Assembly (NCBI GenBank): GCA_027575805.1
Contig: JANBPU010000101.1
Location: forward strand, 1-58,338
Origin: Mycoemilia scoparia
Taxonomy: Eukaryota > Kickxellomycota > Kickxellomycetes > Kickxellales > Kickxellaceae
Direction: 5' to 3'
DNA length: 58,338 nt
The position numbers and the translations under genes were made by a program. Below, in pieces: positions 9,915 through 21,826 of the stretch. Position 1 is the stretch's first letter. Every line of letters begins with the position of its first letter. Below the pieces are notes generated by a model. It saw only the letters and a program-made list of their open reading frames with translations. It was not told the DNA's origin and ran no database searches.

Positions 9915-12834
9915 GATCAGTTTTGACGTTGGCAACACCATCAGAGATACTCAGAAGAATAGCACATTATGTTTTGTAGAAATAAAATTGCCACAACGCT
10001 CACCAATCGCAATATGCAAATTAGCAAGCAGGCGTTTCACGATGGGGCTGTAAAATAAATAAAAGTTTTATAGTGCCATATGGAAATATGCTTGGCACCG
10101 AGGTTTAACCAGTACTCGCAACCACAGAAAATAGGCAGTGCAGGTATCTCTTTTAATTAAGTAAAGGTTGTGATGGCCATGTTTGGTAATACCCTGAAGA
10201 TCCCAAAGTAAAAGTTTGAGTGGACAACCAAAGGTTAATCTGCTCATTTGAAGTGCTGAAAAGAATTAGCTGGAACCAAAAGGAATGCATCTAGAACTGT
10301 GTATAGTTTGCAAATCTATACATAAAATCCAAAACAAAAGTCATTGTCGTGTGGTGTTGTTATAATAAGCGCGGAGCGTTGGTCTATTGTCGATTTTCGC
10401 ACCCAGCCCCTGTTTAGTTCAGTCAAGCAATTTTGCCTAAATCAGAGATGGCCATGCAAAGTCACTTTACAGATGTGATGTTTTGTGCAGACACTTGCGT
10501 TTGGGCGCCATACGAAGGCATGACTGTGTGTTCCCTCTGAACCCAAAATGAGGGGCAAAAGAGGTGCTGTGAGTACTCATGAGTATTGGCTGGCTATTTA
10601 ATCTCAAAGATCTTGTTCCTTTGTCAAGCCAGGCAGCCTTGGTCATAGATAAAAATAAGGGTCGGAGCATATGGTATTGATAGCCACATGAGCCATGAGG
10701 ACATTTATATGAAGGACAAAAGACAACAAAGCACGTGTGTATGACTAGTAGCAACCGAATCCAGCTCCAATTACACAGCATGGCGTGCAATCCGCTCTGA
10801 AAACAAACCTAGGGTATCATGCGCAGAGACCGTACTACACGCTCTTTTGCAAAAAGGCACCATTACTGCTTTGCTGGTCCTTTGTGGGGCAGTCTCTTGT
10901 GCAATCGTGGTATGAGAAGTACATATTAAAAACCAAAGGACATCAGTAGTTTTGCCGCGCTGGTGCATGTTTGTTTTGGTGTATGTTCATGTGCGAGTGT
11001 GTGTGTGTGGGGAAGACAGTGGAATCACGGGCAGGAGGCAGTAGTTTCGCCCGATAGTGGTGATATTCTGACGCTTGGCCCTAAGCAAAGCACAGCAATG
11101 CCCAGAAAATAAACGATAAAGCAAAACAAAGGCAGAAAGCATGGGTAAATTGGAGTATCGCGCCGCCGATCACAGTAGCTAGTATTTTGCCAAATACTAG
11201 CGACGGCCAATGGGATGCAAGCGCCAAGACCTTAGGAGCGTAGATCCTGGGGGTTGCAAAACATAGGCCTGGCCAATGACGGGTTATCTAGTCAGTGGGC
11301 ATCTGCACCCAGACAAATGCGGGCATAGTACCTGGAACGGCTGGGAGAACCTTTGTGTGGGGTGTGATCGGCGAAAATTCCGCCTCGAGTGTCGTCAGGA
11401 CACTTTCCTGGCTTGCCGGGGCAGTGCTCTATTGGACACTTGATAAGCAAGCCAAGCAGCCAAACATTGAACTATTGGAGGTTATTATAGAAAGGTAAAA
11501 AGCAGCAGCACTGTCTTAGTGTAGTGCGGATATACTGGCGCCTGCTCTTGGGGCCAGGAAGATCTAAAGAGCACAGGCAAAAGGGGGAGGGTAGAGGGCA
11601 GCCGCATCTACTAGCAATGGCAGTGGTGATGATGATGCAATACGATGGCAGCAGCGAGTCATGCGTGGATATGCCCAAGTTTCTACACTAACAGCAAACA
11701 ATGGACATGTTTGGTGGGCCGATAATAGACTGGTAGGCGCTTTGACAGGAGCAATGGGTAGAGCTTAGCGTCATGAACAAAGACAATGCCTTCCTAAGCC
11801 TATTTCTACAAGGTGAGCTTGGGCCCAGTGGCAGTAGTAACCCGCAAGCTGTGGGGTGGGCCGGCTACTGGCAAATGGCTACCAGAGCGACTATTACGTG
11901 CGCCACCGGTCTGTGGTGGAGCCATGGTACGATTAGCGGGACCATATCAAGATGGCTGTTTCATCACGCACAGAGATACTGAGGATCGACGGCTGACAGT
12001 ACAGCACTTTCGAATCATGGCGTAAAGATTTTGGCAGCTTTATTAGATTCGCAGGCTTGGTGAGGACGGAAAGCATCAGCATTGAGGGGCAGTGAGGACA
12101 TTAATATAACAAATTCCACTCAATCGCCTACACACTGGGCCCACCATTCCTGTCAACTCTCTCTTACAGAGACTCTGTGAGCCTTGCTGCAAGTGTGTTT
12201 GTGTTTAAAGCTCTGGGGACATGGCGTGTGTGGGGTTAAGTGTTGAGACAACAACAGCCCTTCCTACATGGAGGTGTGTTCGTGGCCCTACACCCCCTTC
12301 ATAGGCCTCATCCCCCAATACCCTTTCAGTAGTCAGCAACTAACCGCTATTTGCATCTCTACAGTCGCGTGTTCGCAAGATATTGCTCCCATTCTTGCCA
12401 GCGCTATTTGTACCCCACTTGTGCTCGCCTCTTGCTAGGTCGCCACAAAGCTCGTACATAGATGACCTGCATCCCACCTTGCTTTATAACTCGCATTTTC
12501 CCTTCCCTACATTATTCTGTATCTCTCAGTTTAAAGATTTGTTCCTTATATCTGTTTCCAGCCCCCACAAAGTGTATAGAGTCTTGTCCTTGTGTGAAGT
12601 CAGCCTCTCCTCCCAAGGTCACCCCACTATCCATCTGTATCCTTAGCTGGCTTTTAGCTTTGACATTCTCTTTGGCCTATCCCCACAGCTTTAGGCATAT
12701 AAAAGTTTGACCCCTAACTGCAGGATTGTAGCTGCTAGAGTAGCCTTGCCTTCAGAAAACATTGGTCTTCACGCTACCCGGGTTTAATAGCTACTGCCTC
12801 CACAACCATTCTACCTGGACATACACAAGTTTCT
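9915..12834. other. 2.9-kb stretch without a supported gene, upstream of the NDT80-type gene
   Basis: Many short open frames overlap here, but none has recognisable motifs, start context or splice-linked continuation. Base composition is less AT-rich than in the rest of the intergenic DNA. From about 12280 to 12700 the plus strand becomes strongly C/T-rich, as is common in promoters and 5' leaders of fungal genes. I infer a long regulatory region and/or leader for the downstream transcription factor gene. No tRNA or repeat A/B/C copy was seen. Confidence 0.45.
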
Positions 12835-15818
12835 ATGAGCCAAGAAGAACACTTCATGCTAGAAGAGAAGCCTCGATCCGTAATCACCTCGGCCCCAGAA
12901 GCTACTACTGCCCCCAACCTCAACAGCTACCTCCAGACCGCGGGCGACTTGCAGGCTTCACAGACTTGTGCCGGAGAAGGTACAGTTTTGCCCTCGACTA
13001 CACTGCACAGCAGCAACGAAAATATTATTAGCAATAGCAATAACATCAGCAGTAGCGCCGCTGGCACATCGATAAAGCTCGAGAGCCAGACGGTTCTTCC
13101 GCCCCCACCACCAACACAAGAAAGGTTAGTATACATGATGACATAGCTTAGCAGCACCTTTGCCAGTGACGGCGCCAAAATCCCAACTTTGTGAACAATC
13201 AAAGTCCTCATAATTTCGTGGACTTAAAGATGGCAAATTTTGTCACGATTTTGTTCCTTTCTTTTGCCGCCAGACTTCCCCCACCCAGTGTTTATGGGCT
13301 GTTTTATGTACCAGCGGTACTGGATGCATTCTGTGATGCACCCACCTTTGTTCTTCAGTATCTGGACTGTACTCACACTGATTCTGCGAAAATCGTTCTT
13401 GGCTTGCATTTATTTGTGTATGAGCTTATGGAGACGATATGCTAATCACATAGCCCACACGTTGTGGGGGTAGTTGCCTTTTCCAGTGTTGCTCCCACAA
13501 ACGCTATTTCTTAAACAGTCTATTTATTTACAAACTCCATGTTTTGCTTACCATTTATGGACCAATTTGCTCAAGTTTTCCCTCTTTGATTGTTTATGTA
13601 GCTGTGACCGGGCCGAACCACTCCGCCCCGTTTTCACTGATGATCGAATGGCCGGAAGTTCGTATTCTATGCTACCAACTCCCTATCACCACCAGCAGCA
13701 ACAGCACCAGCCTGGGTACCACCAGCAGTCTATGTCCAACATGCCTCATACCGTAGAAAGCACTACCGTAATGTTTCCCACGCAGGCCTCATCCACACCA
13801 ATCGACCATTCCGATTCTTCAAAACTAACAATGCCCGCATCAGCCGTGAGTTCAACGCTGAGCATGGATCAACAGCAAAACCAAGCCCATTATATGGATT
13901 CTCAGAAACAACAGCAGCAGCAGCAACACCATCACCCTGTACACACCCCTTTACTTTCTGTTCCCGCACAACACATTTCTCCCCACCCTACACAATTCCG
14001 TGCACCCGAGTTGGCGCCCGGTTACTCGCAGTTGGCATCCTCAGTGCCGCGGTTTTTCAACGATACTGAGCAACTATTGGACGTTTTAAACCGCGACCAA
14101 ACTGAAAGGTAAGGGACTGTTATACCATCTTTTGGTCCTTTTATTTGGAACATAATTTTTGAAGGGTACCTTTTGGTGGCCAATGATTAAAGGGGTAGCC
14201 ACAGCCAAATGTGAGATCACCATTTGTTAGTAAATGGACACCACCCTTCAAAAATAACTACCCATTTAACATACAGCCCGAGTTGCTCCATATTCATATC
14301 CTTCAGTCCATTAACTCTGGTGCTGTTTAATTATGTAGGTACACTGTAACAATAAATTCTAAAATTGATCGTGGTTTTTTCCTTGCCGACAATGTATGGG
14401 CTTGCTATCGGCGCAATTATTTCCAGGTCAGCAGTGCTTTCCTCCTAATGAATTCATCGGGTCCAATTGCTAGTCCGGATTGTCCTTGTGTGGTTATTGA
14501 TAATGGAGTACCAAGAACCGTAAGCCAGTTCTTAATCGGTATTTCGGCTCTTGTTGTAAACAGTGAGAGAAAGGTCGATTTGATCCAGCAGACCGCCAAA
14601 CGCGATAAGGGACCGCAAATGATTCCAATGCCTCAGCCAGTGCGTAGTGGAGGAAGTATTCACGGTCGAGGGGTAGGGATTAACAACAATGTCGCTACAT
14701 TTGAGCGAATCCAATTCAAAAATGCTACCGCAAATAATGGGAAGCGTAGGGCTGCACAGCAATACTATGCCCTGCAAATGACACTCTTTGCCGAATGTGA
14801 TGATGGTCAACAAATTCCAGTCGCACATCATATATCCGCAAACCTGGTAGTTCGTGGTCGGAGTCCAAACCATTACGCAGACCACAGCTCAAAGACAGAT
14901 CAAAAACGCTATATAGATTATGGTACTACTGGTGGTGTTGGATACGACAGATTCTCTCCATATGGAGCCACATCTATAAGTTCACATGGTCACGATTCCC
15001 AACAACGATCACAAATTGCCCTCCCATATGCCCAACATCCTGGTGCTCAGCACCAACCACCTCCACCATTGATGTCACCCGGTCTTGTGTCACAGTCATC
15101 AAGCACCCTTACAACCCCTATGAACCCGACTAACAGCAACCAAGGCTCCGGAATGGGCAGTGCTGTAGACCAGGGTACAGCAAGTTCCTCCGTAAACTGG
15201 AGTCGTGACAGTGGATTTGACCAGCAAGCCACATCTCAGCAATACCATCACCAGGCACACCAATACTCTGGGTATCCACAACAACAACAACATCATGGCG
15301 CACAAGGAAATATTAGTGTCTCAGCAAACCAAACATTTAATATTGGCATTACAGCCAACAACGCTGGCCATGTTATTAACCCAGCACAACCGTCCCCAGC
15401 CCCACCTGGCTATCACTTTGTTAACGACTATGCTGCCGCAGCCGCGGGTGCACCATCGGCGTTCTCCACTCCTATAAACGCAATGCCTATCACTAGACAT
15501 TCAAGCTCTGCTTCTATGAGTAATCCCATTGCCCACCAAATCCAACACCAGCCCCCACCCAATGCTGCTGCATATCGATCACAGATTGCATCTGGAGATA
15601 TGGGCCTGATGCCATCTGTGGGGATGACCCCTACACCGCCAAGTAGTCACATATCTCCAACAGCAAACTCAACCCCAACATCGGCTGATGCATGGGCCCA
15701 GAACCGCGCCGCAAGTGCCTTTACAACCACTGCTTCACCTGGACTTGTGCAACAAGGCTATATGAATCCACCACGCACCAGAGATCCAAATGCAATTGCA
15801 TCATGGAATGGCCGTTGA
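12835..15818 (+). CDS. NDT80/PhoG-like (Ig-fold) DNA-binding transcription factor
   Basis: Three exons (12835-13124, 13602-14108, 14339-15818; introns 477 and 230 nt, phases 2 and 2) encode 758 aa. Residues about 266-445 form an NDT80/PhoG DNA-binding domain: KIDRGFFLADNVWACYRRNYF, then ERIQFKNATANNGKRRAAQQ, then LVVRGRSPNHYAD. This Ig-like fold is found in Ndt80, Vib-1 and Xpp1-type regulators of meiosis, nitrogen or carbon response, and cell death. The particular pathway cannot be told from sequence. The N-terminal about 265 aa and C-terminal about 310 aa are low-complexity Q/H/S/P/N-rich activation-type regions. Intron 2 carries a family A MITE. The start MSQEEHFMLEE has no in-frame upstream ATG extension that I could support, and it follows the long CT-rich leader. 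Confidence 0.87.
14147..14265 (-). repeat. Family A MITE inside intron 2 of the NDT80-type gene
   Basis: A full-length copy with arms CATAATTTTTGAAGGGT and CACCCTTCAAAAATAACTACCCAT, and a core with GGTGGCCAATGATTA. It lies wholly between the donor at 14109 and the acceptor at 14338. Confidence 0.85.
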
Positions 15819-16960
15819 GGTTAACCTAGAAAATCCCTCTATCATCTTCAACAATCCTTCACTCATATCTAAAATAGATATTCCCAGTTCCCTTGTATTC
15901 TTTTTATTAAACTACACGACCCTTATGCTGACGCCGACACAGCAAAATGCACAACTAAAAAGTACACAATCTACCTTTATGTAAAAATCCGCTCAAAAAC
16001 ACCCACCCATCCTTTTTGTGAATTCCTTTTGGTTCCTTTCGAATTTATATTTAACTAAATAGCAGCTTGTATGTTCTACGCTCTCATGTAGAAACAATTC
16101 CAAAAACTAAACTCAGTATATCCTTGTCCTGGGATTGAAATGTACCATAACAATATTTTTACATTAACATATAGTATGTAATCTTGTATATAGTATGCAC
16201 TTCCTTTTGTTTTAGTCAGCTGTAAAATGATAGTGGGTCATAGCAATATAGCCTAAAACGTTATATGTCTTGCTATATATTTTTAGAACTCATCTTTGAC
16301 TAGTATTACTTGAAGCTTACTAGACCATTTCTCATACTTTTTGGTTGTCAAAGCTGATGTGGACCGACTAGTTTTGTGTTGAAATTACTCAGCTCTATAG
16401 GATACAAGGGCATGTATGTTGTTTTCAAGCTTTGACTTACTATTTGAATTATTTATAGCATAGGATTAAAATTGTAAGTTCTTCATCAAAAGTAAAGCAA
16501 ATGGTATCCTCATACATTCTAGACTGGTATCTGATAGATTGCTTTGGTATATACTTTTAAAGGAGGCTCTGCTATATATCGAATATCCAGTTTTACAAAA
16601 ACTAGTTCTTTTTGCACAGAACAGTCACTATTATCATTATGTGCACACAGTAAATCAAGTGATTAAACCTCTTTAAAAAAGTCACACACTCCTGTTTACA
16701 TTTGGCAGTGTCTCTCCTAAAAGTGTACTAGATTCCAATGAATATCACACCCTTAGATTTTTCCCCATAAGTATTGACATTAAATTATATTTTGTCCAAA
16801 ATTGTTTTATTTATACCCATAACTGCATTATAGTAAATTTATCATTGTAAACTCATAGTAGAGTAGCTTTATTAACTATACTATACTATAATAGTTGATT
16901 TTTTATTAGAAAAAAGAAGAAAGCTTTTAAAAGAAAAGAAAATTTTAACTAGTATAAAAA
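15819..16960. other. AT-rich 3' flank, no gene seen
   Basis: This is downstream sequence of the NDT80-type gene. The AT content rises towards the transposon-relic island starting near 16900. No open frame with recognisable features and no family A/B/C copy was seen. Confidence 0.5.
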
Positions 16961-18369
16961 ATGTATTTAGCAGATAATATTAGAAATTTTATTAAAAATA
17001 AAACTAGGCAAAAACCTTACAGCCAACAAAAAGGAGGCCAAAGAGCCAGAAATAAAAGGGCTGCTTTAGAAGTTCTAAAACTCCTCACTGGAGATGAAGT
17101 GCAAGAAATTGCCAAAGAGCTTCTACTAGGTAAGCAGTGCCACTTATTAAATGACTCTAAGTGTCTTCTAGATCCTTTCCTTATTCTATTTAGTACCTAC
17201 TTCAATGACCAATCTGGACAACTCAAGCTAGAGCTTTTAAACATTTTATCTAAAGTTTTTACTAGAAAATTCTTATTAGACAATAATATAAAGGTATTGT
17301 GACAAGTCTGAGTTTACACCCTTTGACCATCATACTAAAAGGCTACTAAGGTATATATATGATGGCTGAGATATAGATTTTGGAATATAATGTCATAATT
17401 TAATAAATGAGGCTAAGGTGTAAGTGGAGGTGTAATAGAGTGATCATGATTAAATCTAGGGCTAAGATCAAGCATAATCTCACCTGGGATATCTTTCTGA
17501 GGTATGATATAGGTTTTTCTATTACACACTACTCCTTGGGTTGGTGTATGTATTTCCTTTTTCTTTATCTGCCACTGTCTTTGGACAAAACTTTGTATTT
17601 GTTTTATGTACTTATAGTACAAGCCAATACCTGTCTTATCTCTATAGGTAAGCTGGAAGGCTATTCTGAAGCCAATATTAGCTTCAGAGTGTAAATATTA
17701 TAGATAAAGTATGAGAAGGGGACCTATAAACCTTTACAGATACTAATAAAAGATTAGTTAATTAATGTGTGTTAATAGGAGGTTATGATAGTTATGAAAA
17801 GTAATAAGACTCTTAATCTAATGGTAGGGCTGAATAAATTATGTCTTAAAGTAGTTTTTATTAAAAAGTTCAATATATTTTACAATTTGAATAGGTCTAT
17901 TAGATACCTCTAAAGGAAGTTCATAAGTGACCAAAATAACTTTTCTTATTCTTATTCTTACTTTGCAAAATGCATACCTAAAATTTATAAAAAAGTATGT
18001 AAATTAATAGATCTTTGTGAGATATGTGAATTAGGAAAATAATAAGAAATAAGGTTGGAAGCCCTTAAACAAGATAGTAATAAAAATAATGAAGGTAATA
18101 TTAAAGATCTGTAGACCAGTGTTAGCTATTATAAAGCACACAAAATGGCTGCAGATCACTAATATAAACTATATAATAATGAAATTACTACCCCAGGCTT
18201 AAATAAAGCTGTTATTGTTTTAGATTGTAAGGAGAATTTGTATTTGGGGAGAGGACCAAGAGAAATAGGCCAGAATTTTTATAATAGAAGACCCATGACT
18301 AATATAAAAGATAAATATTTAATAAAGAAAAGCCTCTTATCAATTGGACCAGATAAACATAGAAAATAG
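16961..18369 (+). pseudogene. Decayed DNA-transposon transposase-like relic
   Basis: Two open islands are separated by many stops. The first (16961-17302, 113 aa) is a basic N-terminal-looking piece with QQKGGQRARNKRAALEVLKL and a leucine-rich end. The second (about 18170-18369) contains KAVIVLDCKENLYLGRGPRE followed by IGQNFYNRRPM. It resembles the IVMDFKENI-GGGPRE-DFY block that I associate with transposase-like proteins in fungal genomes. About 150 nt before it is a Cys pair (LCEICELGK) in another frame. I infer that both islands come from one element of about 1.4 kb inactivated by indels and stops. Whether they truly belong together is unproven. Confidence 0.45.
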
Positions 18370-18426
18370 ATAGGATAAAATAACAAGATAAGCAAAGTTA
18401 TGGGTTATATCTAAAATGCTATATAA

Positions 18427-18548
18427 ATATGGGTCATAATTTTCGAAGGGTACCTTTTGGTGGCCAACGATTATAGGGGCAATCCCAGCCAAATGTGTGA
18501 TCACCATCTGTTAGTAAATGGTCACCCTTCAAAAATTATTACCCATAT
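18427..18548 (-). repeat. Family A MITE
   Basis: A full-length copy with arms ATATGGGTCATAATTTTCGAAGGGT and CACCCTTCAAAAATTATTACCCATAT-type end. The core has GGTGGCCAACGATTATAGGGG and GATCACC. It lies inside the transposon graveyard. Confidence 0.85.
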
Positions 18549-19094
18549 TAATATTATACTATAGTAAACATTTATTGTAATATTCTCAATATTATAAATT
18601 GGTCCCATTTAGAATGATTCTGATCAAATCTTAGTTAATCAAGGTGATCCTAAATTAAACAGGAATTTGACATAAGGGTCTTAACCCTTACGCAACTTTT
18701 AATAGTTTAATTTTTGTATATAAAGAGTTTACTTATTGTTATGATATATGTTACCCAGTGCCCCTCCAGGTAATCTACCCCTGGGTGATGATCTCCATGT
18801 CATGATGGACTGGGTTGTATTCCTATGTAAGTCCTGTCCTTGGCATTATAAACAATAGAATATTTTGTTAGAATATTTTCTGCATTTTTTAACACTATAT
18901 AAACCCCCCTCATTAACAGGCAAATGAGGGAGGGTAGGTTGAAATAAAATTTCTATAACTCACCTTTTAGATTAAGAGTCTCAATTACTCTTGTAACTCT
19001 GTTTAACTCCCATTAACTCCTGTTAACTCTCTTTAACTACCCAATCTTCACCAATTCCAACCATACCCACTCAATTGAACTATTCCTACTTAAA

Positions 19095-20162
19095 ATGGAA
19101 CCAATCTCATTAACTGCTGCTACTTCTGTATCTGTCTGGTTGAGCATCCTCAAGACTCACCTTGAAATCAAAGATCTCTGGAAAGTATGTGAAAAATCTA
19201 TTCCATACAAGACCTGATCCTTAGATGTTGGAACTAAGATGAGGAAAACTTACCTCACCATCATGTCTTCACTACCTCCTGACCTCCAAGACAGATGCCA
19301 CAAGTTTAAGGATCCCTACCTTCTCCTTGAGGCTATAGAAAAAGGTCATGAACCAAAAAACCATGATATCTATAATGCCATTGATAAACTCTTTGTCCAA
19401 GATCCTCCTAATCTTGACAATATCATGAAATTTGCTGACTCAATTCTAAAACTAAGAAATAAGTTAGCTGATCATAACAATCCAGTAGAAAAAATAGTGA
19501 TTGCTATCTTAACCAATAACTTACCTCAATGCCTCTCACTGCTCAATGCAGATATAAGAGAAAGCAAGATCGGCCTTGCCACTGCTGTAACTCGTATCAA
19601 ATAATCAGCAGACCATCTCATTGTTGAAAAACAGTTGAATAACAAACAAAACAACAATAAGCACAAATCTAATCATGATTCTCACCAACCTAAGTCAAAT
19701 CACAAACATCACAATAATAACTCTAAGAAAGGGCAACCTACCAAACAGGAGCCCAAACCTAGGGCTAATCATAGCCATGCTGAAGCTGGCAGCTTAGCCT
19801 GGATCTATGATAGTAGATGTACCTAATACATCTATAATCGATTCAATCAATTCTCTTCTATATCACCTCATAAGGATAAAGTTACTGGCCCCTCTGGCCA
19901 CCAACAAGAGATCTAAGGAATTGGATCAATCACATTCTCTGATAGATTAAATTCCATCATGCTCAATGATGTTCTATATGTACTGATATATGAATCATCT
20001 CTAATGTCACATAATTCATTAAGTGACACTGACCTCAATCCTATACTAGATAATAGGATCGCTTACCTCAATATCAATGGTTCTAAAGTTGCAATTGCTA
20101 AAAGGAAAGGCAAGGACATTGTCATCTATGATAATTTTATCCCCAAGACTCTATCTATCTAA
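19095..20162 (+). pseudogene. Decayed Ty1/copia retrotransposon gag-protease relic
   Basis: The relic opens with MEPISLTAATSVSVWLSIL, a copia gag start, and soon hits a stop. A 121-aa open piece (19239-19604) then carries the helical gag region (SSLPPDLQDRCHKFKDPY, then LTNNLPQCLSLL). After further stops comes a His/Asn/Lys-rich linker and WIYDSRCT at about 19799-19825. This last motif matches the copia protease DSGCS site with the glycine replaced by Arg. Next comes an LNDVLYVLIYESSLMS block, typical of copia just after the protease. Integrase and reverse transcriptase are not found. Upstream, a TATA-like CTATATAAACC at about 18896 and Thr/Asn-rich leader DNA (18990-19090) suggest a remnant LTR and leader. 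The element cannot be active. Confidence 0.65.
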
Positions 20163-20283
20163 TCCTTTTCTCTAGCCCAATCATCCTCCACTCCCAATTC
20201 AGATCTAACCAAACTTTGGCACTATTGATTTACACATGCATCCACAACAAGGATCATTGCAGCAATGAAAGATTTGGAGCAAC

Positions 20284-20874
20284 TTTAATATAGGGGAATA
20301 TATCAATCTTTAGTATAGAGGAATATAATTACCCTATATAAATAATTATCTCTGAATTAATAATATATAATAATATAATAGTTTTGCCTCTACCCTTGCA
20401 ATACCTCTGGTATTGCTTTTAGGGCTGCAGCAGGCCATTCCCCCTTTACAGGGAGACCCCCCAGGCCCTCACCATTTAATATGTTATATATATGGGTAGG
20501 GTTATAATTTTTAAAGGGTAAAAGTTTACTAGGAAAGCTGGACATCTATTTGGCTATGATTGCCCCTATAATTATTAGTTATCAAAATTTACCCTTTAAA
20601 AGCTATTACTTATATAATTAATAATAAATATATTTTATTTGTTTAATCAAACTTGAAGTTTCTTAAAGTATATAAAAAATAATCTATATAAGTATTTTCT
20701 AAAATAAAAATAAACTCAGGGCCTTTTTATTTAGAGAAAGGTATTATAGTATATATTTATATAATTAAAAGTAAAATTTTATTATTGAACTTTTGTTCAA
20801 GGATAAATTTTTATTATATTATGGGTCAAATTATTCCTCTATATTAAATATTGATATATTCCCCTATACTAAAG
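20284..20874. mobile_element. Inverted-repeat (MITE-like) element of about 590 bp with a nested family A copy
   Basis: About 47 bp at the left end (20284-20330, TTTAATATAGGGGAATATAT then CAATCTTTAGTATAGAGGAA) recur as the reverse complement at 20828-20874. The interior is AT-rich, non-coding and contains a family A MITE at 20489-20614. No transposase is encoded, so this would be a non-autonomous DNA element. Confidence 0.65.
20489..20614 (+). repeat. Family A MITE nested inside a larger inverted-repeat element
   Basis: A diverged full-length copy. The left end is TATGGGTAGGGTTATAATTT, the core has GTTTACTAGGAAAGCTGGAC and GGCTATGATTGCCCCTATAA, and the right arm is ACCCTTTAAAAGCTATTACT. The arm mutations suggest an old insertion. 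Confidence 0.7.
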
Positions 20875-20900
20875 ATCACCCATCTAGGCTAAGGCCCTTA

Positions 20901-21100
20901 TGTTGGGATTCTAAGTGATCCATGATCACACTGATTAACTGAAAGTTAATCAGGATGGTTCTGAATCATTTAGAATGAGTAGTTTCTATTTTGGGTCTTT
21001 TAATGTAGACCATGTTGGCTATAGCCTAACAATAATGTTATTTATTTAAATAAAGTTGTGGTTGAAAGGGTTTAAGAGAAAAAATCTATTTATTCATATA
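20901..21100 (+). repeat. Possible retroelement terminal-repeat fragment
   Basis: It begins TGTTGGGATTCTAAGTGATC, which looks like a copia-type LTR start. Parts of 20885-20975 recur as a diverged reverse complement at about 18600-18690, on the other side of the copia relic. The right border is not defined. This may be a solo or rearranged LTR. Confidence 0.3.
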
Positions 21101-21749
21101 TATAAATAATGAAAGTCATCCCTTAGTGTTTTCAAATAGTCATAATCCATTTGAATGAGTCAATTCTGTTCATAATCATTATTCATTTTGAACCATTCTT
21201 CTCTATTCAAAATCATTCTTTCCCATTTTAAATCATATTTATCTATTCAATATGATTCTTTACCATTCAGGACCATTATTATTAGTATTGAATTCTCTTG
21301 TAAAACTTTTCTTTATAACTTCCTACTAGGAAGTGTTTGTTTTGTACCATCCTGGCCTGATGGTCTTTTCTGGTTGTGAATAAAAATGAACCTTCTAATA
21401 AAAACTACTTTAAGACAGAATTTATTCAAGTGAAGTAGGGAATAATAAAAAGCTGATTTGCTAAGAAATGTTGCAAAATGTCAAGCTATTTATAGTTGAA
21501 AAAATGTTAGGAAAATGTATGTAAAACTATATCTAAGCATAAGATACGGCTTGTAGGCACTACTTATTGCTTACTATAAACTAATGACTTATTAAGATAA
21601 GATCTGTTGGCTAAGAATAAAGCCTCAGGAACAGATACTTATCATAGAGATCTATTGGCTCTTTTAAAAATATTGCCGCTCTTCGGGAATATATAAGAAG
21701 GCAAAAGAATCTCTGAAAGAAATAAAAAATAACAAAATAAATAAAAAAG

Positions 21750-21826
21750 GACAGCACCAGGATCCGAACCCAAAAACTTACAGTTTAAGTTTCAACACTT
21801 AAACTACTAGACTATATAGTAGCTGT
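21750..21826 (-). tRNA. Degenerate tRNA-like sequence (pseudo-tRNA or SINE head)
   Basis: Read on the minus strand, it has an A-box-like TATAGTCTAGTAGTTTAAG, an ACTGTAAG anticodon-loop-like segment and a B box GGTTCGGATCC. It ends with a 3' acceptor arm GTGCTGT that pairs at five positions with ACAGC at the 5' end. A T-run follows immediately, as expected for Pol III termination. The acceptor and D-arm spacing does not fit a functional tRNA, so it is probably a relic or the tRNA-derived head of a short element. Confidence 0.35.

Noticed and set aside
11295..12025. Several 60-70-codon ORFs in the 9.9-12.8 kb gap as a possible gene
   Set aside because: No family resemblance, no splice-linked continuity and no consistent start context. 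They fit chance ORFs in a less AT-rich stretch.
17407..17694. 95-codon ORF between the two transposase-like islands
   Set aside because: It has an unusual Trp/Tyr/Cys-rich composition, no match to the relic and no start context, so it is more likely chance.
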